Shown in pieces: positions 1 to 12,110 of a stretch of 64,000 nucleotides of DNA; position 1 is the stretch's first letter; each line of letters opens with the position of its first letter. The DNA comes from Polyporus tsugae (Eukaryota > Basidiomycota > Agaricomycetes > Polyporales > Polyporaceae): NCBI GenBank assembly GCA_024305745.1, contig JAHRBS010000010.1, positions 3,169,501-3,233,500 on the forward strand, read 5' to 3'. A model generated the notes under the pieces. It was not told the origin of the DNA. It worked only from the letters and a program-made list of their open reading frames with translations, and made no database searches. The position numbers were made by a program, and so were the translations under genes.

Positions 1-3000
1 GCCTCGGAGCCGTCCGCAACAACCACGCAACGACAACCGAGACGGATGAGCAGTGTCTCGATAATCTTCGCAGTGATCGGGTTGTCCTCCGCCAAAAGAC
101 ATGTCACCGCCCGATCGTTGGGATCAGGAGCGCGCTTCAAGTCTATCGAGGCAACGGATGATGGTGGGGTATCGAACTGTACAGGGGTGATAGGGACCGT
201 GTTCGACCACGAGTCAGATACCGAGCCCTCGCCGGTGGTGGACACGGAGGCCGTTCGAAGTCGGCTGGGCATGGAGTTGCGACGAGACACGTCTCCTTCG
301 AGATGGTTGAGCTTGAACCGCTCCACAGCGCCAAACTCGGAAGGTTTCCTTGCGTGACTGCCCGCGCTACCGGGTGTTGGCGGACCACGAGATACGGACG
401 AGGAGATGGAGGATGTCGACGTCGCAGGCGATGGTGGGTTCGTGAACAATGGCGGCTTGGATGTGTCGACCGGGGTGACGATGCTCGACGGCTTCTTGAC
501 CCCCACCCTGCTGGAAATACTGCGCCGCCTCGAGTGGATATTGGGCGGCTCCGAGAGGGCATGTGTCAGGGGCGCGAGCTGCTGCTGACTGGTCTCGGTC
601 TTCAGCTTGCGAATCATGTCCTCGTTTGCCTGCTTCAAGACCGGAAGGTTCTTGAAACTGAACGACCCGAAGTCGTCGTCAGAGGGCGAGGCGGTCGCTT
701 CGCGGCCCAAAGTTGAAGGAATGGTTGGGGGCGGAACTTCAGGGCTGGCCCCAGCGGGAAGACTTGGGCTATCTGATGCGAACTGCTGTGTGAGGGCGGG
801 CTGTTCGCTATCATGGAAGAGCTGCAGGACGGCGCCACGAGGGTCGAAGTAGTCAGTGGACTCGGGATCTGTGACCTGAGGAATGAACGCAGCCTCAGTC
901 GTCGTGACCTTGTCCCAGTCGATCCCGGCGAAGAAGGCATGTTGCTTGACCTCGTCGGCGCCATTCGCTCCAAGACGCTTGGTTAAGTCCAAAGTCATCA
1001 GACGCTGCATGAAGTCCTTAGCCTCGGGCGAGACCTCAACATAGTCCTCGTGCCACTCGATGTGACCCGAAAGGATGTTCTCGAACACCTTCTCTGGGGT
1101 TTCATCGTGGAAGGGCGGTATGCCATAGAGGAACTCGTAGGTGATGACACCCAGAGCCCACTGCGAGGCGAAGTTAGTCTTATCAAGGGTAGATCGCGTC
1201 CTCGTGAAAACTCACCCAGTCGACAGCTGCATCATCACCGCGCAAGCCCAGAATGGTCTCCGGCGCGAGGTAGTCCGGCGTCCCAACGACCTTCTGCTCG
1301 CTAGGCGGGGTACCCCCAGGGGTCGGATGCGAGCGTAAGTCATTCGCAAGTTCGCTTGCGAAGGACTGAAGTGGGCTGTCGGAGAGCTGCTTGGTGTTGC
1401 CGCTCCGACGGAACGACAAGAAGCCCGTAGCCAGTGACTCCGACCCGCTTGATTCGCTCGGATCATCTGTAAGGGGTAGATAAGGCGAAGATCCAGGCCG
1501 AGGAAGGGATGGTGTCCTGTGGTTGAAGTACGAACCTCCACCGGGTTGCAGGTCGGCCGAGAACATGGGAGAGGGCACCATGTACGCCGAGTCCATTGAT
1601 GGAGGTCGGGAACTGGGACTACCTCGGGCATGACCGCGGGCACCTCGCTGCTCAGGCACCAAGGGGGCACGAGTCTGACGACCAAGCAGACCGATCCTGC
1701 TAAGACCGAAGTCGGTTAACTTGAGATGGCCGTGCTGGTCGATGAGCAGGTTGTCGGGCTTGAGATCACTGAATTGTTTTCAGTTAGTACATGTATGCGG
1801 GGGCTGTGGCGCGAAAACGAAAACGTACCGATGCACAATGCCGCGCTGGTGGAGATAGTCCAAGCCAAGGACCACCTCAGCGATGTAGTTCCTGGTCCAC
1901 TCCTCAGGAAGAGAGCCCAGCGACTTGATCAAAGCCGCGCAATCGCCGCCGTTCAGGTATTCCATGACGAGGTACAAGTTCTCCTTGCTCTGGAACGTGA
2001 AGTACAGCTTCGCCACGAACGGCGACTCGGCCTGCTTCATAAGAATCATGCGTTCGGCTTTCACGTTCGTGATCTGGTTCTTCGCTATCATGTCCGCCTT
2101 CTTCAGGACCTTGATCGCGAAGTAGTCCCCGGTCACCTTCTTCTTGGCTAAAAAAACGGAGCCGAAGGCGCCCTTCGAGATAGGCTTGATGATCTCGAAG
2201 TCCTTGATGGACGTAGGAGTCGTCCTCGAGAGCGGCGCGACGGAGGGCAGACGGGGAGATAGTGGCGTGCCAGACATAGACGTCGTCGGAGAGATCATGG
2301 GCTGCGCGGTAGAATGCCTGCGGTGTGATCTTCGAGTCGCTGTGGCGGTGGTTGAATCCTGAGGAGAGACCATCGGGGATAGCGGAGGGGTGATCAGAAG
2401 CTTCGGTTCGAGGTTGTGTGGCGAACGCCTTGTTCGGATGGTGATACCGGAGCTGGGTTCGTTCAGGTCGAGCTGAGGCGGCTGTTCAGAAGCTACAATA
2501 GGCGCGGCGAGGGCAAGAGGAGAAGAAATCGACGACGGTGTTGAGCATCGTGTCTGGTAAGTAGTCGCGGTAATCATGGTCGGCTGATGGTGCCAGTACG
2601 TCGGGATGGGAATCGCAGAAATAGAAGGAAGACTGGAGGGGCTCATAGCTAACGAAGGAGGAGAAGAATCGCGTCCAGAGTTGAAAGGAATAGGAGACGC
2701 AGACGCAAGAGGTGTCGGTTGGGCGGAAGACTGCTGACCACTGAACGCGTACTCCGAAGTCGTGCTGGACTGGTCGTCCTGTACGTCTTGACCTTCGTCG
2801 CGGCTTTCATTCGGATCATCGTCTTCGCCAGAGCTCTCATCATCCTCGTCCTCCATGCACTGAAGAGTCCACTCGACCTTCTCTTCCCACTCCTGCCGGA
2901 CCTTCTCGGAGTACCTGATCGTGTTCTGCATGCGAACGACGTTGTCGATCTTGTGGCGCATGAGCCGCTCCACATCCTCGATGAGTTGCGTCAGCGCCGC

Positions 3001-5521
3001 GTCCTCGATGGTCGGCCTGTTCCAATGCCGCACCTGCGACATCTTGCGCTCCGACGTGGGCGAAAGTAACCGCTGTCGCTCAATCGGTTCTCCGGATTCG
3101 TCCTCCATCAGCGCGGGGATGGACACCTCCGAGCACGTTTGCAGGATATCTTCAAGCTGCTCGAGAAGCTGGCGTTGCATCTTCTTGACGCTCATGCGCT
3201 TCATCTTGAGAGGTGCACGGAGGAGCTGCAAAGGCGATGAAGCACTGGGCGATGACGGAGTGTAGATGGGTAGCCCACGGTATTCCGGTACCGTCGTTGG
3301 CGAGCTGCGGTCCATCGCGGTCTGTAGATCACGGATCGTGCTGCGAAGCTCAGAGATCGACTCGTTGCACTCGGCGACCTCAGCTTCCAAGCGATGCACC
3401 TCGCTACACGTCTCGTTATGCTTCTCGAAGTACCATTGCGGGACGTTGCATTCGCAAATGCGGCACAGTATCGGAGCCGTGTTGATGGGGCGCGCGAATG
3501 GAAAGGGTGTCACAGGCTCGAGCGCGTTGCGGTCGCCAAAGTCAACTTGAGCGGCCTCCGCTGAGGCAGGTTCGTCGCCAACGTCACCTGTCTCCAGAAG
3601 GATTGACGGAGGTGCCTGGACAACCTCAGGGGATCCGACAGGTCGCACGACCCACATAGTGTGCGTCGGCTGAACGTCTTCTCGGTCGATCATGAGCAGA
3701 CCGCTGCCTTCCATTTGCTGATAGAGGTTGGTCTGGGAGGAAGGCTCATCGCCACCAGCTATTCGGATCTTGAACTTGACTTCGATGGTACGTGAGTCGT
3801 TCTCCTGCAAGCGTCGAGTAGCGTCGCGGAAGACATGCCAGTCTGAGGGGGCGAGTAACCTCGACACGCGCGTCCCGAAGTAGTCTTCAGGGTCAGTGCT
3901 ACAAATAGCGTTCCTGTCAATATGTCGCTGAATGATTGTGATAGTGAAACACATACCCAACCACACCACGCCACGCGTAGTTGATCCAGATGAAGTGGTC
4001 GCCATCGAGGCTGAGTTCCATGACGATATTCTGACTCTGGGCGGTCTCAGCTTGAAGCCGCAGGCGCTCTGTGGCAAGTACGCGCGCGGACTCGTTAGGC
4101 CCATCGAACTTGGTCGAGGTAGCCTTGGGGTGATCAGAGTCCTTGTGCGGGGCGGAGAATGAGATGTCCTTCGTCGCCTCGTCTCGCGATCGTCGGTTCG
4201 CACTAGTGGTGCGCGACATCCGCAGTCTGTTCTCATCCTCCGGCGACAGCCTCAGCGCGTTATCCTGATCCGGACGTGCCGCTTGCATGGGAGCATTCGC
4301 AGGAATTTCCTCCTCCGCCGGTTTCATGACAAATGTAAGCGGTTCCTCCTGCTCGTCGTCGTTGTCGTCGAAGTTCCAGAATTGCTTCTCGGCTTCCCAC
4401 CATTCGACGACGCGGCTCAGACTCGCAATGGCGAGGAGCACTTGCACATACCAATTGCGGCCGTGCCAGTCCGGGTGCTCGTCCCAAGCCCGGCCGATGT
4501 TCTGAATGCGCTGGACGAGCGTCTCGCACACCTTCGGGTTTGCTGTAAGCTGGTTGATGGACATGTCGAGGACGTCAGTCGCAACTGCGATGATCTCGTA
4601 GAGCGTCGTCATGATCGGGTCGATGGGGTCGTCGACTAATATGCGGGATGATCGGCGACCGGACATTGAGTCGGCATAGTTGGATCGTGGAAGTGGCGAA
4701 CGCGAACGGGAGGTGGACCGGGAACTGTGTCCAGAGCGCGGCGGGCGGGAAGGGATGTGAATGGTGCGGGAGAGCCGGCGCGAAGCTAAGCTTTGGCCGG
4801 CCCACTGTCCCGAGCGGCACGACTCGCCCTGCCTACGCGGACTAACCGCCTCGGGCGGCGGTGTGGTCACTGATGCTGGGGTTGAGGTGCCAGTGTGGGA
4901 GGCGACGGTGAGTGAACGCTCCCTGGGGAGAGTTGTATGTCGACGTAACGAGGAGGGGCTGGTAGACGAGACGGACGCTGTAAGGAGTCCGGGAGACGAG
5001 GTCCGATGGGTCAGCATGGGCTGCGTAGGACGGTCTTCGTCGAGAGACGCACGTTGTCGACTGTGCCCATGACCTTCGGGCTCCGCCTCGTAGCCACCAT
5101 CCGAGCTCATATCGTCGAACTGCAGGGCGGATCGTAGCTCCTGCGGCTGAAAGACGAATGCCTCGCGGAGAGGCTCGATATCGCCTGCTTGGGACTCGCG
5201 ATCGCGCTCACGTTCGACCTCCCGCTGCTCACGCTCGTGCTCCTGCTCGTGCTCCCCCTCCCTGAGCCGTTCCTCAAAAAACGTGGTTATGGAATTAGTG
5301 ACGCGTTGAAGCTCCTTGTCACATTCCGCTTTCGCTGCCTTGAGGCGACGGGTGACATGTCGCCTGACGAAAGGCATAGATACCGTATTGGAACCGGATC
5401 CATGGGAGTTGCCTGCGCTGCTGGTACTGGGGTGGGGATGGATGGAGTTGTTGAGGACGGTTTCGGGGGTGAACACGAGGGGACTTGGCGGCTGTCGTCG
5501 AGGCACTCCCGAGTCGGACAT
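1..5521 (-). CDS. RIM15: Rim15/Cek1-type AGC protein kinase, C-terminus cut by window edge
   Basis: Serine/threonine kinase of the Rim15 (yeast) / Cek1 (fission yeast) family, which in known fungi links nutrient starvation to quiescence. Exons: 3957-5521, 1829-3913, 1216-1768, below 1160. Order of parts: basic/Ser-rich N-terminus; a PAS-like domain (HFIWINYAWRGVVG, continuing after the first intron); a C-x2-C-x12-H-x3-C finger (CRICECNVPQ...HNETC, around 3420-3465); an acidic linker; the AGC kinase domain (GAFGSVFLA, AIKVLKK, HRDLKPDN, DFGLSR). A long insert separates DFG from GTPDYLAPE, as usual for this family. Further on are the conserved DDDFGSFSFKNLPVLKQAN stretch and, at the very edge, the start of a response-regulator receiver domain (CLLAEDNPITAKIIETLL). 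About 1,790 residues lie in the window. The start at 5521 opens a long conserved frame. Very sure of family; the PAS label is moderate. Confidence 0.95.
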
Positions 5522-6380
5522 GTAGGTGCCGTGGTCGGGCGAAAGGGAAGGGTGGTCGTGACCAGAGGGTGGAAGATGGGTATGGGAGGAGGTGGACTGG
5601 GGATGGGGGAAGCAGAGAAAGAGGAGAGATACGTTCAGTGGAGGATTGACATGAGGGAGCGATAACGAGGTGGGCGGTGGTGGCCTGGAGACGAGGAGGA
5701 GAGGTTGAGAGTTGGTCTCAATGACCTCTCGGACCTCCCGCGCCTAACATCCTCCAGACCACGCCGCGCTCGACCTTGATTTCTCACGCCTGTTTTATGC
5801 CTATCTGCGCTCAACCTGCCGCCCTCCAGCTCTCTGCGTTTGACCCTATAATATGGCCTGCCCCTGTGCCCAAATTTTTGTGCATCGATGTGAGTCGTCG
5901 CAGAGACGAACGGGCAAGGGCTTCGGATGTAACTTCCGACATGCGTGGCTGGGCATGGTCCCTGGCATCGTGGGCTGTCCCGGGTCCTGACCGCAAGAAT
6001 CCGGGGTCCGGACCTCGGGGACTGGTGCACAATAGTGGCGTGGCCAAGCTTCCGTCGATTCTGAGCAAGGGGCCCTTTCCTCCAAGTTCGCGACTCCCAA
6101 TTCAGTTGGGCCCACTCGACCTTCGACCCTGCGGGCCAGTCACCTGTGCCCGTCCCAGGCCCCCGTTCCCTCCACCCCTCCCACCTCCATCAAATCCATC
6201 TTGGCCCTCTCACACCAATCACAGGGCAACTCGCAGCATCGTGCCCTTACTCTTCAAGGAAAGGTCTGCTGTCTCCCGCTCCAACATTTCCTTCCCGTCT
6301 GGCATACTCCATTCCCGCATGCACGCGTCTTGTCTTAGCTCTCTCACTGACACACTTCTGAAATTCCAGATTGAGCCCCC
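5522..6380. other. Divergent promoter region between Rim15 and bS18m
   Basis: About 860 bases between two start codons on opposite strands. It must carry both promoters and the 5' UTRs. The part just before 6381 is rich in C and T (cctcccacctcc, cccgctccaac), as is common upstream of basidiomycete start codons. Open frames here have no recognisable protein content and I take them as chance. Confidence 0.5.
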
Positions 6381-7627
6381 ATGCTGTCCCTAGCTGGTGC
6401 TTTCCGCACGGCGGCGCGTCGCTCGACGTGTACGGCCTGCGCTGCCACAACGCGTTCTGTATCACATGATTCGTCAACTATTCGTGGCCTTTCCGACATA
6501 TTAAACGACTCCGCCAAGGTGTACGAGGCGTCGCAGGCTGGAGCGGCGGGCGAAGACGATGGAATAATTGACTCTGTTCCAGGTATGCATATATACTTGC
6601 CTGCCATTGCCCACCCCCCCAATGGCCCAGTTGACTGACATGTCGTCCAGTTCCTGTCACCGCGTCAAAGGGGTTCCCCATCCTCAGAGGGTTCCAGGCA
6701 TACCAGGTGCGTTCAAAGGTTTACATGTTCACCTCCCTGCACAACGGCTAGCGCTCGATTACCTGGACGAGATGGGTACCTGGGAAAGAATATGGTTTTG
6801 TCCACCACTGCTTTCCCCTATCATCTGCAAGCGGTCGCCGCCGGTCATACCACTCTCCTCGGACTTCAGGCCACCCTGAGGAAAACCTTGACTAAAATGG
6901 CGTATTTTGTTGCCGGTGCGAATGTGGTGCGACAGGATATGACCCGTTTTATTGCCTTTTCCCTCCTTCACTCCACCACGGTGTGCAAAGGTTCCCCTGC
7001 TGAATCGAACGAAACATCCACTAGCAGAACTCTGTCTCAGCCTTTTTGCCACTCGCGCTTTTTCTCAAGATCCTTTGCACATCGTGTGCATCCGACCTCC
7101 AGTTAGTTTCACGCAGCCACATGAGAAGTGGCACGACGTCCACGGTTAGCCGTGAGGCCACCGTGGAAGTCGGTCCCGATACAGAGGATCCTTCTCGACC
7201 AACCGCCTTTTTAACCCGGCGATTCCGCCTTCCTTCCCCTCCGCGCCCAGTCCGCTCGAGTCCCGAACCGGGTATCTGACCAACCGCTCCCCTCCAGTTC
7301 GTCCAGCCAAAACATTTCTCCCGTGCCGATTACAACAAGATGCGCTCATACACGAAACGGCCGGCGCTCGGCCCCGACGCGCAGGCGTCCCGCCACCTGG
7401 ACCCCCTCCACCAGCTCGGGATCGACCCGCGCAAGGAGTCCCTCAACTCCTCGCTCCTGTCGCGCTTCGTGACGAGCATGGGCAAGATCAAGAAGCGGAG
7501 CGAGACGAACCTGACGTGGATGAACCAGCGCAGAGTGGGCAAGGCGATCCGCCGCGCGAAGATGATGGGCATAATCCCCGTGCTCAGCAGGCGGCACCTG
7601 CACGACTCGAACGACCTTGGGGCGTGA
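6381..7627 (+). CDS. RSM18: Mitochondrial small-subunit ribosomal protein bS18m
   Basis: Component of the mitochondrial ribosome small subunit. Model: exons 6381-6582, 6651-6706 and 7298-7627, giving 195 residues with phases that fit at both junctions. The first exon encodes an Arg/Ser/Ala-rich N-terminus typical of a mitochondrial presequence (MLSLAGAFRTAARRS). The last exon carries the S18 core: a Lys/Arg-rich segment FVTSMGKIKKRSETNLTW followed by NQRRVGKAIRRAKMMGIIPV, matching the family pattern of a rewound C-terminal helix that binds rRNA. The second intron is 591 nt, about ten times the local norm. Family is clear; the long intron leaves room for a missed small exon. Confidence 0.88.
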
Positions 7628-8233
7628 TACCGATATGGCGATTCTGCCTCCTCGGCCGGTCGTTATGGTTCTGTGTACACTACTCCCAATCTAGTTTGAA
7701 TAAATGTCAAGGACCTATTGCCTCCGCTCTCTGTTCGCCGGGCGACGCGGCTAGGAAAAGTAGGTTTGGACCAACATGTCCTGCCGCTCGGTTTCTAAGC
7801 ATGTAAGTCCGCGCAGACGGATCCCATGCGCTGTATAGATACGTGGCGTAGAACAGATCTCGACCAGAGAACGGCGACAAGATGCTTCGTTATTTATGTC
7901 ATCCCCCCGTCATATGATCGCACCAGAGCTTCTGGCAATTACTTACGCAGAAGCATCCGCCGGATGCTTGACCCGTAGGTTCGGCCAAACCCCTTACACG
8001 GAACGTGAGCTAGTCAAATATAGAGGTTCGGAGGTCACTAGGCCCGCCCGAAACAATGTTCCTATTGCTACAAGCCGCTCGCGCCAACCGCCAGGGGTGT
8101 GCTCGTTGACGGGCAAGCCTGGCCTGCCTTCGGTCGGGCTCTTGACGGGAATAGCTTGTCCAAATGCGAAAACGACGTCAATACAGATCGGGAGGGAGAG
8201 CTAAACGGCCAAGTCCGGGATAAGGATACACAG
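7628..8233. other. Convergent 3' region between bS18m and Rpn11
   Basis: Roughly 600 bases between two stop codons of convergent genes. A short open frame at 7896-8204 (+) has no features of a protein and lacks homology I recognise. I see only presumed 3' UTRs and spacer. Confidence 0.45.
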
Positions 8234-9674
8234 TTACAGTTCCGCGAGAAGCATCGTGCCGAGGTTCTGCACCACCTGATCCCCTATTGCCCGCTCGACC
8301 TCTTCCTCCAGATGGCGTTTGGGATCCTGCTTTCCGACGTGTCGCGTCTTGAGCTGGTCCGCGGTCAGGGTGGACTCCTCCTGTACCGATTTGTTGTACG
8401 CTTCCGACAGGGAGAGCATCGACTGCGGGGTGACGGAGCGGGAGACGGAGCGCACGGGACAAAGGCACGGACAGTTATAGCGGTAAGCCAAGGAGTCGCA
8501 CGACCACCCTGGCGTGCGAGGACGTACCTTTATGGACTTCTCGTTCGCCTCCCTATGGCCATTGAAGTCGCGGAGTGTGAGACCCTCGGTCCAGTTCCTT
8601 TTGTGAAGGTTCATGAGCATCGCCTGCTCGAGTTCGGTCTTCCGGTAGTTGACGGCAATTGAGTAGTAGTGGCGGTTGAGGCCGTGGATGAGAGCCTGAA
8701 TGGAAGGCTTATTGATGTGACCGATGTTCGAAGTCGTCTGACGCGGCTCTAGGCCCTGAAGGACCATAGCAGGGCTAATGAGCCGGAACGCGTCAATGAC
8801 CACCTTGCCCTTCACAGACTGGATGGGATCGACGACGACGGCAACGGAACGGCGATCCAGTTGCTCGAATGACTTGCAACGCCGTCAGAATCTAGGTTGC
8901 AGTATTTGGAATATAAGCACTTGGCGTACCTGTTGTGTGTTGATGTCCACACTTGACAGCCAGCAGCCGAACCCGGGGTGAGAGTGATACCAGCCGACTA
9001 CCATTTCTGACCTACAGAATATAAGCACTCGTCCGTGATGTTCATGTGGTCATGATAGATGCATAAATCGCGCTGTGCTGTTCACCCAAACCTGATGCAC
9101 CTTGCCTACCCAAGGGGTTGGTACGCCCGTTCGGCGAGAAGCCGAGGGACAACCGAGTCGCGTGAACTCTCGTAAGAGTATGCAAGGCGATGTTTGGGTG
9201 AGAAGCCCAGAGCGAGTGTCTCTGCGGCAATGCATGGTTCGCGATAACGAGACTCACCTCCCAGTTTGCTTGAGCATGTCGACCATTCTTTGCTGAAATA
9301 CATGGTCGACTGATTCAACAGAAACGGTTGTTCCTGATTGAGGCATGGCGAAAACATCGATAACTTGCACTGTGTACTCGTCCACGAACTCCCCGAGCAT
9401 GAGACCCATGACTTCCATTGGCACACCGGCACGACCGTGCTTCAACATCTGAAACGGATTCTCGCATGAGATGGAAGAGCTAATCAACGGCCCATGAGCC
9501 GCGCACCTTCAACAGAGCAAGAGACGAGATGTGGATGACCTCGCCACTGTGGAAAGGTCAGCTCAGTTCATTCTTTGCTCGAGAACACACGTACTTGTCC
9601 GGTATCGTAATCTCGCCTCCTCCAGTACGTTGAGCCGCGGCCTGGGCAATCAGCGCATCCATGTCGGATTCCAT
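8234..9674 (-). CDS. RPN11: 26S proteasome regulatory subunit Rpn11 (JAMM deubiquitinase)
   Basis: Lid subunit of the 26S proteasome that removes ubiquitin chains from substrates during degradation (PSMD14 in animals). Six exons: 9595-9674, 9507-9546, 9258-9448, 8930-9011, 8528-8872, 8234-8422, all phases consistent, 308 residues against about 310 in human. The MPN domain is intact: [20 protein letters not shown] with the catalytic Glu, and the zinc-binding JAMM motif [14 protein letters not shown] (His113, His115, Asp126 by my count, the same numbers as human). The C-terminal part ([19 protein letters not shown] and [12 protein letters not shown]) is also near identical to the family. It starts 231 bp from the divergent gene at 9906, so they probably share a promoter. 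Confidence 0.97.
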
Positions 9675-9905
9675 TGTGACAAGCTGAGCAAAGACAAGGA
9701 AGGGCGATAGTGAGAGGAAGAGAGAAGGAGTTTGCGCAGATCGCGGAGACAGACTTGGACGCACACGCGTCGCTGACGCGTCGGGTATTCGACCACGTGC
9801 GCCAGGATGTGTTTGTCGCCTGTGGCCATAGACGCCCGTGTGCACTCGTCCTCCCGCCTCGCGCTGATGTGGTGAAGATCGTCTCTCTCTCGTCTCGGAA
9901 ATGCA
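9675..9905. promoter_or_regulatory. Bidirectional promoter of RPN11 and the 9906 gene
   Basis: The two start codons lie head to head with only 231 bp between them, so the core promoters must overlap or abut. I see no clear TATA box and no site that I recognise with confidence as a proteasome-associated control element. Confidence 0.5.
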
Positions 9906-11978
9906 ATGTCCTCCAGCGAGCTCTCCAATGCTCTCAATCCACACATCGTAACCCAACGACCACGACGCACACATGTTCCTAGACCTGCTCCCGCAGTCTC
10001 TCATGCCACTCCGACCGTCCATCATGCCCAAGTTCCCCAGCCGACTGCACCTCATCGCAGCGAGCTTGAGCTTGCCATAGCCCTGCCACCGTCTCCTCCC
10101 CCTCCTTCAGTACAGTGCGTACCTTCTCTTGATGGTGTTTGCATGACTCTGACTGAATGACCGTGAAGAGTTGCCCCGGTAATTCCACCACCGCCAAAGC
10201 CATCTCGCAATGTCGCACCCGTGGTTCAACAACTGTGTCATGTTATCGCCAGTGCCCGAAATGCCGCCACCGCAGAAAGCAGGCGTCGTGTCGCTTGGGA
10301 GCGGGACCAGGAGGCGAAGAGTGCTCAGGTGCAGGCCGAGATGGAGCAACGTCTCTCGACCGTGCAGGAGGAACTAGCCATGCTGAAGGCATACATCACC
10401 ATACACCCCAATCTCGCACCCCCAAGTGTAGTCCAGGAGAGCTACCTCAATACCATACCAACAACTGCGCGCATAGAGCCAGCTTCCCCGGTACTTGAAC
10501 CTTGTTCCCCTCAGTCGCTCATGTCCCCTGTGTCTCCAATTCCCCACCACCTCTCTGCGGAGTTCGTGCAAGGTTCTTCTTCTCGTCCATTATCTGCACA
10601 TGGCTTGGACACGCTTTATATCATTGAGGAGACCCCATCGCCCGCCCTCTCGGCTCGTACACCTCCCGGTCATGTTCCTCAGGGTCCGCCAACCCCGCAG
10701 TCAGATGGAGTATCGCCAAACACACCCGCCGCCACACCCGAACCTGAGTCAAATGCTCGAAAGCGACCTCGCCGTGTGTTAGAGGACGACACCGATTACG
10801 ACAGTGATTCAGAAGAGTCGGACACGCCCCCTACTGACCGTCCCCTGCGGCGGAAGAATGGACATGACAATCGTTGCCTTACCATCCACGTAAGCTCAGG
10901 CCTGTGCCATATCTTTTCGAGAGAGAATGTCCTCAACAGCGTTTTCAGCATGCGTTACGTATCCATATACGCAAGATGATGAAGCTCAAGCACGGCGAAG
11001 ACCTCCCTGACAGTGTCTTCGAAGGCGTAATTGCAGATCCCACCGAGCCCGTGCGCTTCGTGTGGAACCGGACAACCAAGCAGTCCGCCGTGAACGCCAC
11101 GATGAAGAAGCGCATCGTGAGCCACCTCAAAGCGCACCGGAACAAGTACAAGCACGTCCCTGACAAGGACTTCGACAAGAAGACGCTAGAAGCCGCCTTC
11201 GAGCAAGTCTTCACGACGCTGCGGCAGAGGCACAAGTCACAGGGCGACGCGACGACCGCGACCAGGCTCCAGCGGCGGGGCGATCACAAAACTCTCAAGG
11301 CGCGGCGGCTGCAACGTAAGAAGACCGTAAGTGTCCTCCAGACCCCCCTAGTCTGGCTCTGGGGCTCGAGTCCAGTACGCCAGATCGTGTTTCACTAACA
11401 ACGGGTGTGCCCCTGTGTCGCAGAAGCTCGCTAACCGCACGGAAGCACGGAAGGGGGTCCCTGGCCTGTACCCTCCCGCCCTCGACGGCGCGCTCCAGCT
11501 GGACTGCATGTCCTCGGAAGAGTCCGACGGAGAGGAGCCCGCGCCCGCAGGTGGCGGCGCGGAGACGGTACAGGTCTTCCGCACGCGTGGGCTGGTTTGG
11601 CGCAGCGCCCGCTTGCTGCGCATGTATGCGCTCCTGGACACACAGGACAAGCTCGACAAGACCTTCAGGCCGAAGCGTGGCGTTGGGCGGCGTGTCCGCC
11701 GCGAGGGGCCGGCGAAGGAGGGATTCTTCCTCCCCCCGAAGGGCGTCGTGGGGTGGATGGTCAGTCAGCGGTGGATACGAGAGATGGAGGTGGACCGCCC
11801 GGACTTGCGGGACATCCTGCGGGACATCGTCGTCGACCGGGCTCAGCCTGAGGCGGAGGATACGCGGGTATTGCTGGGGCCCGAGATGAGCGATGAGGAG
11901 GAGGTCCAGACGGCCCCAATTAACTACGCTCGTGTTTCTGATACTAGCTATTCGCTCTATAATGCTCTCCAGTTTTAG
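9906..11978 (+). CDS. Unrecognised 620-aa protein, probably basidiomycete-specific
   Basis: Model: exons 9906-10114, 10169-10889, 10949-11326, 11424-11978; the 10169 acceptor is the least certain. The N-terminal third is Pro/Thr/Ser-rich. Next comes a charged helix likely to form a coiled coil (ARNAATAESRRRVAWERDQE), then an acidic stretch (EDDTDYDSDSEESD) beside a basic one (NARKRPRRV) that could be a nuclear signal. The second half is a compact, apparently folded domain: HIRKMMKLKHGEDLPDSVF, WNRTTKQSAVNATMKKRI, a Lys/Arg-rich run, then DCMSSEESDGEE and EKRGVGRR-like basic segments. The arrangement suggests a nuclear protein, perhaps DNA- or chromatin-associated, but I recognise no named domain. 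I recall similar CMSSEESD-type hypothetical proteins in agaricomycetes; a search is needed to confirm. Confidence 0.75.
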
Positions 11979-12110
11979 AACTGCTTCGCTGCATTAGGAC
12001 TACATTGCACTTCTAGGAACCACACGCATCGCGACTGCATGGGTATCATCATTGGAGCACTAGTACATGTCATAGCAGGGTATCGATAGTGACGCTAGAT
12101 CTCAAGTTCT

